Positions 7,194-14,757 of a stretch of 17,483 nucleotides of DNA are shown here, piece after piece (within the stretch, counting starts at the first letter, position 1; the number at the start of each line of letters is the position of its first letter). The stretch is from contig CABUVB010000020.1 of the NCBI GenBank assembly GCA_902494815.1, positions 1-17,483 of the forward strand. Direction: 5' to 3'. Position numbers and translations under genes: made by a program. The DNA is from an uncultured Collinsella sp. Its GTDB lineage: Bacteria > Actinomycetota > Coriobacteriia > Coriobacteriales > Coriobacteriaceae. The notes below the pieces were generated by a model. The model was not told where the DNA came from. It saw nothing but the letters and a program-made list of their open reading frames with translations, and ran no database searches.

Positions 7194-10073
7194 TTATTGA
7201 GCATCAAGTTGAGCCTGACGCTCCCGGTCACGCCTGAGCAACGGCGCCAAAAACTTGCCCGTATAACTCTGCGGACAGTCCGCAACCTGCTCCGGTGTGC
7301 CCGAAACCACGACGGTTCCGCCGCCGTTACCGCCCTCGGGACCCATATCGATCAGGCGGTCGGCAACCTTGATGACATCAAGGTTGTGCTCAATCACCAG
7401 CACCGTGTTGCCCGCATCGACCAAGCGCTGCAGCACATCGAGCAGCTGGCGAACGTCCTCAAAATGAAGACCGGTCGTCGGCTCGTCCAAAATATAGAAC
7501 GTCTTGCCCGTCTGGCGTCGATGAAGCTCCTTGGCGAGCTTCACACGCTGCGCCTCGCCGCCCGAGAGCGTCGTGGCGGGCTGGCCCAGGCTCACGTAGC
7601 CTAAGCCTACATCGTACAGCGTCTGGAGCTTGCGCTTAATCTGCGGGATATTCCCAAAGAAGGCCAGCGCCTCGGTGACGCTCATGTCGAGCACGTCCGA
7701 GATGGTCTTGCCACGGTAGGTGACCTCGAGTGTCTCGCGGTTGTAGCGTTTACCGCCGCAAACTTCGCAGGGAACGTAGATATCGGGAAGGAAGTGCATC
7801 TCGATCTTGATCTGCCCGTCGCCCTTGCACGCCTCGCAGCGCCCGCCACTCACATTAAAGGAGAAACGACCCGGCGAGTAGCCGCGCGCCTTCGACTCCG
7901 GCGTACTCGCAAACAGCGCGCGAAGATCATCCCACAGGCCGATATAGGTAGCAGGGTTGGAACGCGGCGTGCGGCCAATCGGCGACTGGTCGATATCGAT
8001 AACCTTATCGATACACTCGATGCCCTCGATTTTTTTATACGGACCCACAGGGCGCGTCGAACGGTGAATAGCATTCGTAAGGGCAGGCGCAATGGTGTCG
8101 GTAACCAGGGAGCTCTTGCCCGATCCCGACACGCCGGTAACAACCGTAAGCGTACCAAACTCGATCTTGGCGGTAACGTTTTTGAGGTTGTTGGCTCGAG
8201 CGCCCGTAATTTTAAGGCAGCCGCGACCGGGCTTGCGCCGTTCATCAGGCACCCGAATCATTCGTTTGCCGGTCAGATAAGCGCCCGTCATCGACTCAGG
8301 ACACGCCATGATATCAGCAGGCGTTCCCGCCGCGACTACGTGTCCGCCGTTGACACCGGCGCCGGGCCCCATGTCGATCACGTAGTCGGCGGCACGGATT
8401 GTATCCTCGTCGTGTTCGACAACGATAACGGTATTGCCGATATCGCGCAGGCGCTCGAGCGTCTTGATCAGGCGCTCGTTGTCACGCTGATGAAGACCGA
8501 TCGAGGGCTCGTCCAGAATATAGAGCACGCCCATGAGACCCGCGCCGATCTGCGTTGCCAAGCGAATACGCTGTGCCTCGCCACCGGAAAGCGTCGCCGA
8601 GGCGCGATCGAGTGTCAGATAGTCGAGTCCAACATCGACCAGAAAACGCAGGCGCTCCAGAATTTCCTTGACGATACGGCCGCCGATAAACTGTTGGCGC
8701 TCGGTGAGTTCCAGGCCCTCAAAAAACTCGAGCGATTCACGGCACGACAGGCAACAAACTTCGTAAATGGACTTGCCGCCCACGGTGACGGCGAGCATCT
8801 CAGGGCGCAAACGAGCGCCGTGGCAGGTCGAGCACGGCTCCTCGCGAATGTACTTCTCCAGGCGCGCCTTGGTGTTCTCGTTCGTCGTCTCGGTATAGCG
8901 TTCGTACAGGATGTTGCGAACGCCCGAAAACTTGGTATCCCACTGGCTGCGACGTCCGTCGAGCTTTTGGTAGTCGACCGAGATCTTCGTATCGCCCAGG
9001 CCATCCAAGAATGCACGACGCACGCGAGGGGGCAAGTCCTCCCACGGCGTATCGGCGCTCACCTTAAAGTGTTTGCAGACCGCAGCAAAAATCTGCGGAT
9101 AGTAGTTCGAATTGCCAAACAGGCTACCAAAGACTCCGTCGGCAATGGACTTCGAGGGGTCCTCGATCAGCGCCTCGGCATCAACGGTTTTCTTAAAGCC
9201 CAGGCCGTCGCACTCAGGACATGCGCCATAGGGAGCGTTAAACGAAAAATCACGCGGCTGAAGATCGTCAATGGAGTGTCCATGCTCCGGGCACGCCAAG
9301 GCCAACGAATACTCCAGAAGCTCGCCCTCGGTCCCCTCGGGAGCATCACGATCGGGCAGCATGTACACGTTTACATTGCCGTGAGCCAGCGCGGTCGCCT
9401 GCTCAACAGACTCGGCGATACGGCCAAGAGAGTTCTCACGGATCACGATGCGATCGACCACGACCTCGATATCGTGCTTGAATTTCTTATCCAGATCGAT
9501 CGGATCGTCGAGCGAGCGCACTTCACCGTCGACACGCACGCGGCTAAAGCCCTCGGCGCGAAGGTCCTCAAACAGTTTGGTGTACTCGCCTTTTCGCCCG
9601 CGCACCACCGGTGCCAGCACAAACGCGCGGCGGCCCTCCCCCGCCGCCAAGACCTTGTCGGCAACCTGGTCGGTCGTCTGGCGCTCAATGACGCGACCGC
9701 ATTCGGGACAGTGCGGGGTGCCCACACGGGCGAACAGCAGGCGCAGATAGTCATAAATCTCGGTTACGGTGCCAACCGTCGAGCGAGGGTTTTTAGACGT
9801 CGTCTTTTGGTCGATCGACACCGCCGGCGAAAGGCCGTCGATTGAATCCAAGTCGGGTTTGTCCATCTGGCCCAAGAACTGGCGCGCATAGCTCGAAAGG
9901 CTCTCGACGTATCTGCGCTGGCCCTCGGCATAGATGGTGTCAAATGCCAGCGAACTCTTGCCCGAGCCAGAAAGACCGGTAATGACCACGAGTTGGTCAC
10001 GCGGAATGGAAACATCGATATCACGGAGGTTGTGCTCGCGAGCGCCGCGAATAACGATAGAAGAATCAGACAT
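7194..10073 (-). CDS. uvrA: UvrABC excinuclease subunit A (DNA-damage-sensing ATPase)
   Basis: UvrA dimers scan DNA, recognise distortions and load UvrB. The 959 residues contain two ABC ATPase modules: Walker A GLSGSGKSS (Lys39) with signature LSGGEAQRIRLATQIG, and Walker A GVSGSGKSS with LSGGEAQRVKLAKELH. Both have ILDEP Walker B segments (DEPSIGLHQRDN, DEPTTGLHFEDV). The structural zinc module in the C-terminal half is CEACKGDG...CEVCGG. The one in the N-terminal half is C261-x2-H264...C285-x2-C288, with His where Cys is usual. The start is the ATG at 10071-10073, with AAGGAG 5 nt upstream; the open frame runs 22 codons further without similarity. It lies upstream of ybaK-murJ-uvrC and is divergent from the LTA-synthase-like gene; a LexA-like box lies upstream. 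Confidence 0.98.
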   Translation of the reverse strand: MSDSSIVIRGAREHNLRDIDVSIPRDQLVVITGLSGSGKSSLAFDTIYAEGQRRYVESLSSYARQFLGQMDKPDLDSIDGLSPAVSIDQKTTSKNPRSTVGTVTEIYDYLRLLFARVGTPHCPECGRVIERQTTDQVADKVLAAGEGRRAFVLAPVVRGRKGEYTKLFEDLRAEGFSRVRVDGEVRSLDDPIDLDKKFKHDIEVVVDRIVIRENSLGRIAESVEQATALAHGNVNVYMLPDRDAPEGTEGELLEYSLALACPEHGHSIDDLQPRDFSFNAPYGACPECDGLGFKKTVDAEALIEDPSKSIADGVFGSLFGNSNYYPQIFAAVCKHFKVSADTPWEDLPPRVRRAFLDGLGDTKISVDYQKLDGRRSQWDTKFSGVRNILYERYTETTNENTKARLEKYIREEPCSTCHGARLRPEMLAVTVGGKSIYEVCCLSCRESLEFFEGLELTERQQFIGGRIVKEILERLRFLVDVGLDYLTLDRASATLSGGEAQRIRLATQIGAGLMGVLYILDEPSIGLHQRDNERLIKTLERLRDIGNTVIVVEHDEDTIRAADYVIDMGPGAGVNGGHVVAAGTPADIMACPESMTGAYLTGKRMIRVPDERRKPGRGCLKITGARANNLKNVTAKIEFGTLTVVTGVSGSGKSSLVTDTIAPALTNAIHRSTRPVGPYKKIEGIECIDKVIDIDQSPIGRTPRSNPATYIGLWDDLRALFASTPESKARGYSPGRFSFNVSGGRCEACKGDGQIKIEMHFLPDIYVPCEVCGGKRYNRETLEVTYRGKTISDVLDMSVTEALAFFGNIPQIKRKLQTLYDVGLGYVSLGQPATTLSGGEAQRVKLAKELHRRQTGKTFYILDEPTTGLHFEDVRQLLDVLQRLVDAGNTVLVIEHNLDVIKVADRLIDMGPEGGNGGGTVVVSGTPEQVADCPQSYTGKFLAPLLRRDRERQAQLDAQ

Positions 10074-10101
10074 GGAAGCTCCTTGCCTCCTATTGCATCG
10101 A

Positions 10102-10107
10102 ATCATA
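10102..10107 (-). promoter_or_regulatory. Candidate -10 element for uvrA
   Basis: TATGAT on the minus strand, a five-of-six match to the -10 consensus, lies 28 bp before the uvrA start codon. No good -35 hexamer is found at 16-18 bp (GAGTGC at 17 bp). The LexA-like box lies just upstream, where a repressor could block RNA polymerase. Confidence 0.4.
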
Positions 10108-10134
10108 CTGTCGATGAGTTTAGCGCACTCGACG

Positions 10135-10148
10135 CGCACAGATGTTCG
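10135..10148. promoter_or_regulatory. LexA-like SOS box upstream of uvrA
   Basis: On the minus strand CGAACATCTGTGCG matches 12 of 14 positions of the Gram-positive LexA consensus CGAACRNRYGTTYG. It is centred about 68 bp upstream of the uvrA ATG and about 37 bp upstream of a TATGAT -10 candidate. uvrA is a classic LexA-regulon gene in many bacteria, which supports the reading. One half-site (CGAAC) is perfect and the other is degenerate. The divergent LTA-synthase-like gene shares this 202-bp region. Confidence 0.5.
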
Positions 10149-10275
10149 TAATACAAGATTCGCAGACCTTTAGCTTTGCGTATCGGGTGCTTTGTTTCTC
10201 GAAATGCCGTGGAAAGGTTACTGTAATCTAATACTGAACTTAATTAATTTAATTTGCTGTAACAGAGGAACGTCC

Positions 10276-12429
10276 ATGACCGAAGATATCCCCCTTGAAA
10301 TCACTTCGAGCGACATGGCCAATCTGCCCATATTCATCGCCGTCCTTATCGTGGCCACCGTCGTCGTGCGCGTGTATTTTTCAATCAAACACAATGAAAA
10401 GCCGCCCATTGCCCGCGTCTTTTGGTGCGCGACGCTCCTCATCCCGCTCGGCATGGTAGCTGCATGGATTACGAATCAATTGCTCGTAAATGAGGACAGT
10501 TCCCTATGGGTCCTTTCTTATTCGGCGCTCGGTGCTGCCGCCGTCATACTTCTTGTCGAGCCCTTGGTTTCGGGACTTATCGACCAAACCGATCTTGCGA
10601 CGGGAACGGTTGCCTGTATTTGCCGTGACATCCTTGTCATCGCCGCTGTTTCAGCGCTCTCGTTCGTTTCACTCGAAATTGCCTGCAACGAAACGTTCTA
10701 TCACATTCCCGCCAACTCATTCGGGTTTTCCGTCGGGCTGCTCGCGACGGTTCTGCTCTCCCTTTATTTGCTGGGACAGCGTCATGGAGGCGTCATGGCC
10801 CTCGTGCCCGTCGCCTGTTGCATCCTTGGCATTGCCGAGCACTTCGTCATAACGTTTAAAGGCGAGGCCATCCTGCCAAGCGATATCTTGGCCCTTGGCA
10901 CCGCAATGGAAGTGAGCGAGGGATACGAGTTTACCTTTACCGCCGGAATCGTAACCTCTCTAGCCCTGCTGGAGATTTCCCTAGGGCTTCTTTCGCTTAT
11001 CCGACCGAGAAAGCTCCGTACGCCCACCCATGTCTTCCCCGCAATCGCCGCTAACCTCTGCGCTTTTCTGCTAGTGACCGTTATGGGGCTCTCGGGCTTT
11101 TCCAGCATCGACTTGGAGCAGGCGCTGAATTTTGGATTTGACCGTTGGCAGCCCATCACCACGTATGCGTCTCAGGGTTTTATCACTTCGTTCACCGAAA
11201 TGGTCAACGAGTTGCCCATTGAGAAGCCCGAAGACTATACGCCCGATGAGGCGCAGAGCATCGAGCAGGAGCTCGCCGCCACCTACGACAGCACGTATGG
11301 CTCGAGCGAGCAGCGCGCGGCGGCCGTTGCCCAGTTCAATGAAATCAAGCCGACGATTGTTGCCGTCATGAATGAGAGTTTTAGCGACCTTTCGTGCTTT
11401 GAGCAGCTCCAGGCGGCCGGGTACACCGGCCCCGCATTCTACAACTCGCTTCCCGACACACTTGTTCGCGGCACCATGCTCGCTTCGGTCGCCGGTGGCG
11501 GAACGGCGAACTCCGAATTCGAATTTTTGACCGGAGCGACAACGGCCTTTGTCGGATTAGGCAAAATCCCCTATCAGCTATATCAGATGAATGGCGTCAA
11601 CAGCCTGGCAAAGGACCTTAAGGAGCTTGGGTATACCGCTACCGCTATGCATCCGCAAAACCCCGTCAACTACCATCGAGATAAAATCTATCAGCAGCTG
11701 GGCTTTGGAGACTTTCTTTCAATCGGCGATTTCGAAGGTGCGCCCTGTTACCATGCCGGCGTATGCGACTACGCCACCTACGACAAGATACTCGACCTGC
11801 TTAGAACCGACGAAGCCCCGCAGTTCATCTTTGACGTCACGATGCAAAATCACGGCGGCTACGACTATGGCACCGTTCCCGCCGAGGAGCTGACAAACTA
11901 TTGGGTCGAGGGAGCCAGCGAGGGCGCCAATAGCGCGCTCAACACCTATCTCACCTGCATCAACGCATCCGACCGGGACCTCGAGTACTTTATCAACGAG
12001 CTCCGCAATATCGGCAGACCGGTTGTCCTTGTCTTTTTTGGCGACCATCAGCCGAGCGCCGCAACGACTCTCAACGACGAGCTGTACCCTCAGGAAGATA
12101 CGGCAAGCCACGCTTTCCGTATCTATCAGTCGACATATTTTGTCTGGGCTAACTATGAAATCGCCGGCAATACCGAGCTCAACGTCTACGACACCGTCGG
12201 GGCAAACGAAGTTGCAGCCATTACCCTTAATAAGATCGGCGCCCCGCTCACCGACTATCAAAAGGCCCTGCTTGCAACAAGGTCAGATGTGCCCACCATC
12301 AATGTCGCCGGCTACCTTGGTGCCGACGGGCTGCGCTACGACTTGGAATCTGAAGACAGCCCATACGCCTCGACGATCGACAAGCTGCAGCGCATGCAAT
12401 ACCTCGAGTTCGCCAGCAAAGTTCAGTAA
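10276..12429 (+). CDS. LTA-synthase-family membrane phosphoglycerol transferase (sulfatase fold)
   Basis: A 717-residue membrane enzyme with about seven or eight hydrophobic segments in residues 17-290 and an extracellular sulfatase-like domain after about residue 355. Family members transfer glycerol-phosphate or similar groups from phosphatidylglycerol to cell-envelope glycolipids or polymers. Catalytic-site features are visible: VAVMNESFSDLS with the metal-binding Glu367, GGGTANSEFEFLTG with Thr410 as likely nucleophile, MHPQNPVNYHRDK, TMQNHGGYDY, and FFGDHQPS with Asp590-His591. The pre-catalytic FKGEAILPSDILALG segment is typical of the LTA-synthase/MdoB-like group. The start is the ATG at 10276, with AGAGGA upstream; 28 extra upstream codons have no support. 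It has more membrane segments than the five of S. aureus LtaS, so a variant substrate is possible. It is divergent from uvrA, with a 145-bp gap to mrp. Confidence 0.88.
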   Translation: MTEDIPLEITSSDMANLPIFIAVLIVATVVVRVYFSIKHNEKPPIARVFWCATLLIPLGMVAAWITNQLLVNEDSSLWVLSYSALGAAAVILLVEPLVSGLIDQTDLATGTVACICRDILVIAAVSALSFVSLEIACNETFYHIPANSFGFSVGLLATVLLSLYLLGQRHGGVMALVPVACCILGIAEHFVITFKGEAILPSDILALGTAMEVSEGYEFTFTAGIVTSLALLEISLGLLSLIRPRKLRTPTHVFPAIAANLCAFLLVTVMGLSGFSSIDLEQALNFGFDRWQPITTYASQGFITSFTEMVNELPIEKPEDYTPDEAQSIEQELAATYDSTYGSSEQRAAAVAQFNEIKPTIVAVMNESFSDLSCFEQLQAAGYTGPAFYNSLPDTLVRGTMLASVAGGGTANSEFEFLTGATTAFVGLGKIPYQLYQMNGVNSLAKDLKELGYTATAMHPQNPVNYHRDKIYQQLGFGDFLSIGDFEGAPCYHAGVCDYATYDKILDLLRTDEAPQFIFDVTMQNHGGYDYGTVPAEELTNYWVEGASEGANSALNTYLTCINASDRDLEYFINELRNIGRPVVLVFFGDHQPSAATTLNDELYPQEDTASHAFRIYQSTYFVWANYEIAGNTELNVYDTVGANEVAAITLNKIGAPLTDYQKALLATRSDVPTINVAGYLGADGLRYDLESEDSPYASTIDKLQRMQYLEFASKVQ

Positions 12430-12433
12430 GCCC

Positions 12434-12449
12434 GTCCATTCGCTTGGAC
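12434..12449 (+). other. Weak hairpin after the LTA-synthase-like gene
   Basis: GTCCA and TGGAC, 5-bp arms with a 6-nt loop, lie just after the stop codon. There is no T-run, so termination here is doubtful; it is the only hairpin I see between this gene and the mrp promoter. Confidence 0.2.
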
Positions 12450-12489
12450 CCATCGTATTGCAAGCACGCTCGGCCCAAATGCATCGTAA

Positions 12490-12519
12490 ATGACTCCCGC
12501 TCGCAAACGAGGGTACAAT
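12490..12519 (+). promoter_or_regulatory. Probable promoter for the mrp-flavoprotein cluster
   Basis: TACAAT at 12514-12519 is a five-of-six -10 match; ATGACT at 12490-12495 is a four-of-six -35 with an 18-bp spacer. The spacer contains CTCG-CAAA-CGAG symmetry, which could be incidental. The implied leader of about 50 nt contains GGGGCC-CC-GGCCCC at 12539-12552, about 10 nt before the mrp Shine-Dalgarno. Confidence 0.5.
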
Positions 12520-12574
12520 GACGCTCGTGTCACATCACGGGGCCCCGGCCCCAACATATACAAAGGAGTCATAC

Positions 12575-13405
12575 ATGGGTTGCGAGCATGCACAGGCCGC
12601 CGGCGGACAAACGTCGCCGTCGCAATTTGAGGAGAATACGCTGTCCGAGGTCAAACGCGTCATCGCCGTGCTTTCCGGCAAGGGCGGTGTCGGCAAGTCG
12701 TTTGTCACCGGTGCCATCGCCACCGAGCTTGCCCGTCACGGCCACAAGGTCGGCGTCCTCGATGCCGACATCACCGGTCCCTCTATCCCCAAGATGTTCG
12801 GTATGAGCGGACGCCACGTCCATGCCCTTGGCAACCTCATGCTGCCTGAAATCTCCGAGCACGGCGTCAAGGTCATGAGCTCCAACCTTCTGCTCCAAAA
12901 CGAGACCGACCCCGTCCTTTGGCGCGGTCCGGTCATCGCAGGCGCCATTAGGCAGTTCTGGAGCGAGACCTCATGGGGCCCCATCGACTACCTGCTGGTC
13001 GACATGCCTCCGGGAACAGGCGACGTCGCTCTCACCGTCTTCCAGTCACTGCCCGTCGACGGCATCGTCATCGTCACGAGCCCGCAGGATCTGGTCTCGA
13101 TGATCGTCGCCAAGGCGGTCAACATGGCCGAGAAGATGAACGTCCCCATTCTGGGCATTGTCGAGAACATGAGCTATATTGAGTGCCCCGACTGCGGCAA
13201 GAAGATCGAGGTCTTTGGCAAGAGCAAGCTCCCCGAGGTCGCAGAACGCTATAACCTCGACATCTTGGGCACGCTTCCCATCAATCCGTCACTCGCCGAG
13301 GCCTGCGATAAGGGCGAGGTCGAGACCGCGCTGCCCGATGGCATGTTGCCTAAGGCAGTCTCTGCCGTCGAGGCCATTACCCCGCACGAGACCGACGAGG
13401 CCTAA
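12575..13405 (+). CDS. mrp: Mrp/ApbC/NBP35-family iron-sulfur carrier P-loop ATPase
   Basis: A 276-residue cytoplasmic ParA/MinD-like ATPase. Family members bind and deliver Fe-S clusters to target enzymes. It has the deviant Walker A SGKGGVGKS (Gly35-Ser42), DADITGPSIPKMFG, DYLLVDMPPGTGDV (Walker B), the TSPQDLVSMIVAKAVNM helix, and ENMSYIECPDCGKKIEVFG with the cluster-ligating pair Cys204-x2-Cys207. The N-terminus is short (MGCEHAQAAGG) with a single Cys3 and lacks the DUF59/MIP18 domain found in many Mrp proteins, so it resembles the stand-alone form common in anaerobes. The start is the ATG at 12575 with AAAGGAG 6 nt upstream. Its TAA abuts the GTG of the next flavoprotein gene, indicating translational coupling. 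The target apoprotein is not known; neither neighbour shows an obvious Fe-S motif. Confidence 0.93.
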   Translation: MGCEHAQAAGGQTSPSQFEENTLSEVKRVIAVLSGKGGVGKSFVTGAIATELARHGHKVGVLDADITGPSIPKMFGMSGRHVHALGNLMLPEISEHGVKVMSSNLLLQNETDPVLWRGPVIAGAIRQFWSETSWGPIDYLLVDMPPGTGDVALTVFQSLPVDGIVIVTSPQDLVSMIVAKAVNMAEKMNVPILGIVENMSYIECPDCGKKIEVFGKSKLPEVAERYNLDILGTLPINPSLAEACDKGEVETALPDGMLPKAVSAVEAITPHETDEA

Positions 13406-14677
13406 GTGAACACGAGCGCCTTCTATGACGTCCTGGTAATCGGCGGCGGGGCTTCAGGCCTCGCCGCCGCCATTACGGCCGCACGTGCTGGCAAAAGCGT
13501 CTGCATCGTTGAGTGCGATGTCGCCTGCGGCCTTAAGCTCCTTGCGACCGGCAACGGCCGCTGCAACCTCTCCAACGAATCGATTGATCTACAGCGGTAT
13601 AACCACCCCGCATTCGTTGAATCCGTTATGGGCCCCCGGCCCGAACAAGAGCTTATGGGTTTCTTCTCCTCGCTGGGCATCATGACAACCTCCGAGGAAG
13701 GCCGGCTGTACCCGCGCTCCCTTCGCGCCGAATCGGTGCGCGACGCGCTTCTCAACGTTTGCGACCGCCTAGGTATCACCTTAATCTGCGGAGCCAACGT
13801 TGCCTCGGCGCACAAAGCTTCCGAAGGCTGGACACTCCAAATAGACCGTCCAGCGCGGGCACTCAAGGCAAAGAAGCACGACGACCGAAAATCGGAGCTC
13901 CGCTCGCTTCGGAAAGCGCTCGCCAATGTCCCTCGCAAGAACGAGGCCCTGCAGGCACATGCCGTAATTATCGCCACGGGCGGCAACCCCACCGGTATCG
14001 CCGATACGTTTGGCCTCCCCCTCACCTCGCTGCGCCCCATCCTCTGCCCCGTATCGGCAACGGTCGTTGGCGATCGGGCGGCACTCAAGACGTTGGATGG
14101 TCTGCGCGTCCGCGCCCGCTTGACGCTCACCCGTAACCATAGTGAGCTCTGGCACGAAGACGGTGAAGTACTGTTTCGAGCCTTCGGCATCTCGGGCGTC
14201 GCTGTCTTCAACCTCTCCCGTCGTATCCAGCGCGGTGATACGATCCTGCTCGACGTTTTCCCCGACCTCTCCAAAGACGAGCTGCTCGATATGCTCAACC
14301 GGCGCGTTGAGCTGCTCGGCGGCTTTTCGCCCCGCGATCCCCGTTGGCTCGACGGCATGCTCGCCCCGCAACTCTCCCGCGTCGTCTGCACGGCGTTCGA
14401 GCAGTGCCATCCAGGCTCCAACGATGTCATCCACCTGGTCTCGATCCTCAAGCACTTTAAGTTGCTCGTCGAGGGAACAGCCGAGGAGCGCTCGGCGCAG
14501 GTCACGCGTGGTGGCGTATCTGTCGAGAGTATCTCAACACCCAGTCTACGCGCGCGCAGCGTTGTCGACGCCCCGCTTTACGTCTGTGGCGAAGCGCTCG
14601 ACATCGACGCCGATTGCGGAGGCTTTAACCTTGCGTGGGCATGGCTCTCGGGCATTCGCGCTGCAAGCAGCCTGTAG
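13406..14677 (+). CDS. FAD-dependent oxidoreductase, HI0933/YhiN/BaiN family
   Basis: A 423-residue flavoprotein. The N-terminal dinucleotide-binding motif is DVLVIGGGASGLAAA (residues 8-22), followed by the family signature LLATGNGRCNLSN, an IATGGNPTG segment, and the C-terminal FAD-contacting block CGEALDIDADCGGFNLAWAW typical of the group. Family members include BaiN, proposed to act in bile-acid dehydroxylation, but most are uncharacterised, so substrate and reaction are open. The start is the GTG directly after the mrp stop codon; GAGG lies 5 nt before it inside mrp, and no better start precedes the Rossmann motif. Coupling to mrp is strong. A stretch at about residues 150-175 is rich in Lys/Arg (KAKKHDDRKSELRSLRK), a likely surface loop. 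It is followed by an 80-bp gap with a hairpin. Confidence 0.9.
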   Translation: MNTSAFYDVLVIGGGASGLAAAITAARAGKSVCIVECDVACGLKLLATGNGRCNLSNESIDLQRYNHPAFVESVMGPRPEQELMGFFSSLGIMTTSEEGRLYPRSLRAESVRDALLNVCDRLGITLICGANVASAHKASEGWTLQIDRPARALKAKKHDDRKSELRSLRKALANVPRKNEALQAHAVIIATGGNPTGIADTFGLPLTSLRPILCPVSATVVGDRAALKTLDGLRVRARLTLTRNHSELWHEDGEVLFRAFGISGVAVFNLSRRIQRGDTILLDVFPDLSKDELLDMLNRRVELLGGFSPRDPRWLDGMLAPQLSRVVCTAFEQCHPGSNDVIHLVSILKHFKLLVEGTAEERSAQVTRGGVSVESISTPSLRARSVVDAPLYVCGEALDIDADCGGFNLAWAWLSGIRAASSL

Positions 14678-14687
14678 CCGCGCAGTC

Positions 14688-14693
14688 TATAAT
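14688..14693 (+). promoter_or_regulatory. Consensus -10 hexamer before the second flavoprotein gene
   Basis: TATAAT lies 10 bp after the upstream stop codon. The -35 region at 17 bp (AAGCAG) is a poor match, so activity is uncertain. If used, the transcript would start near 14700 and carry the 14708-14731 hairpin in its leader. Confidence 0.35.
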
Positions 14694-14707
14694 CAAAAAC
14701 GCATTCG

Positions 14708-14731
14708 GGCCGTCTGGGATACCGGACGGCC
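14708..14731 (+). terminator. GATA-loop hairpin between the two flavoprotein genes (terminator or leader element)
   Basis: A 10-bp stem, GGCCGTCTGG with CCGGACGGCC (one T-G wobble on pairing), closes a GATA tetraloop. It is followed by TCTTTCTT, a broken U-tract, and the Shine-Dalgarno of the next gene starts about 12 nt later. It may terminate part of the mrp transcripts or act as an attenuating leader hairpin. Confidence 0.5.
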
Positions 14732-14757
14732 TCTTTCTTGCCTCTAAGGAGACCTCG

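Noticed and set aside
7794..9845. 683-codon plus-strand open frame opposite uvrA
   Set aside because: Antisense shadow of uvrA; Arg/Ala-rich translation without recognisable motifs and no Shine-Dalgarno.
10201..10260. TAATCT/TAATAC as promoter for the LTA-synthase-like gene
   Set aside because: The region is AT-rich and plausible, but no -35 match is found at 16-18 bp for either hexamer, so it cannot be assigned.
13423..14505. 360-codon minus-strand open frame opposite the BaiN-like gene
   Set aside because: Ser/Arg-rich shadow of a recognised flavoprotein gene; no supporting signals.
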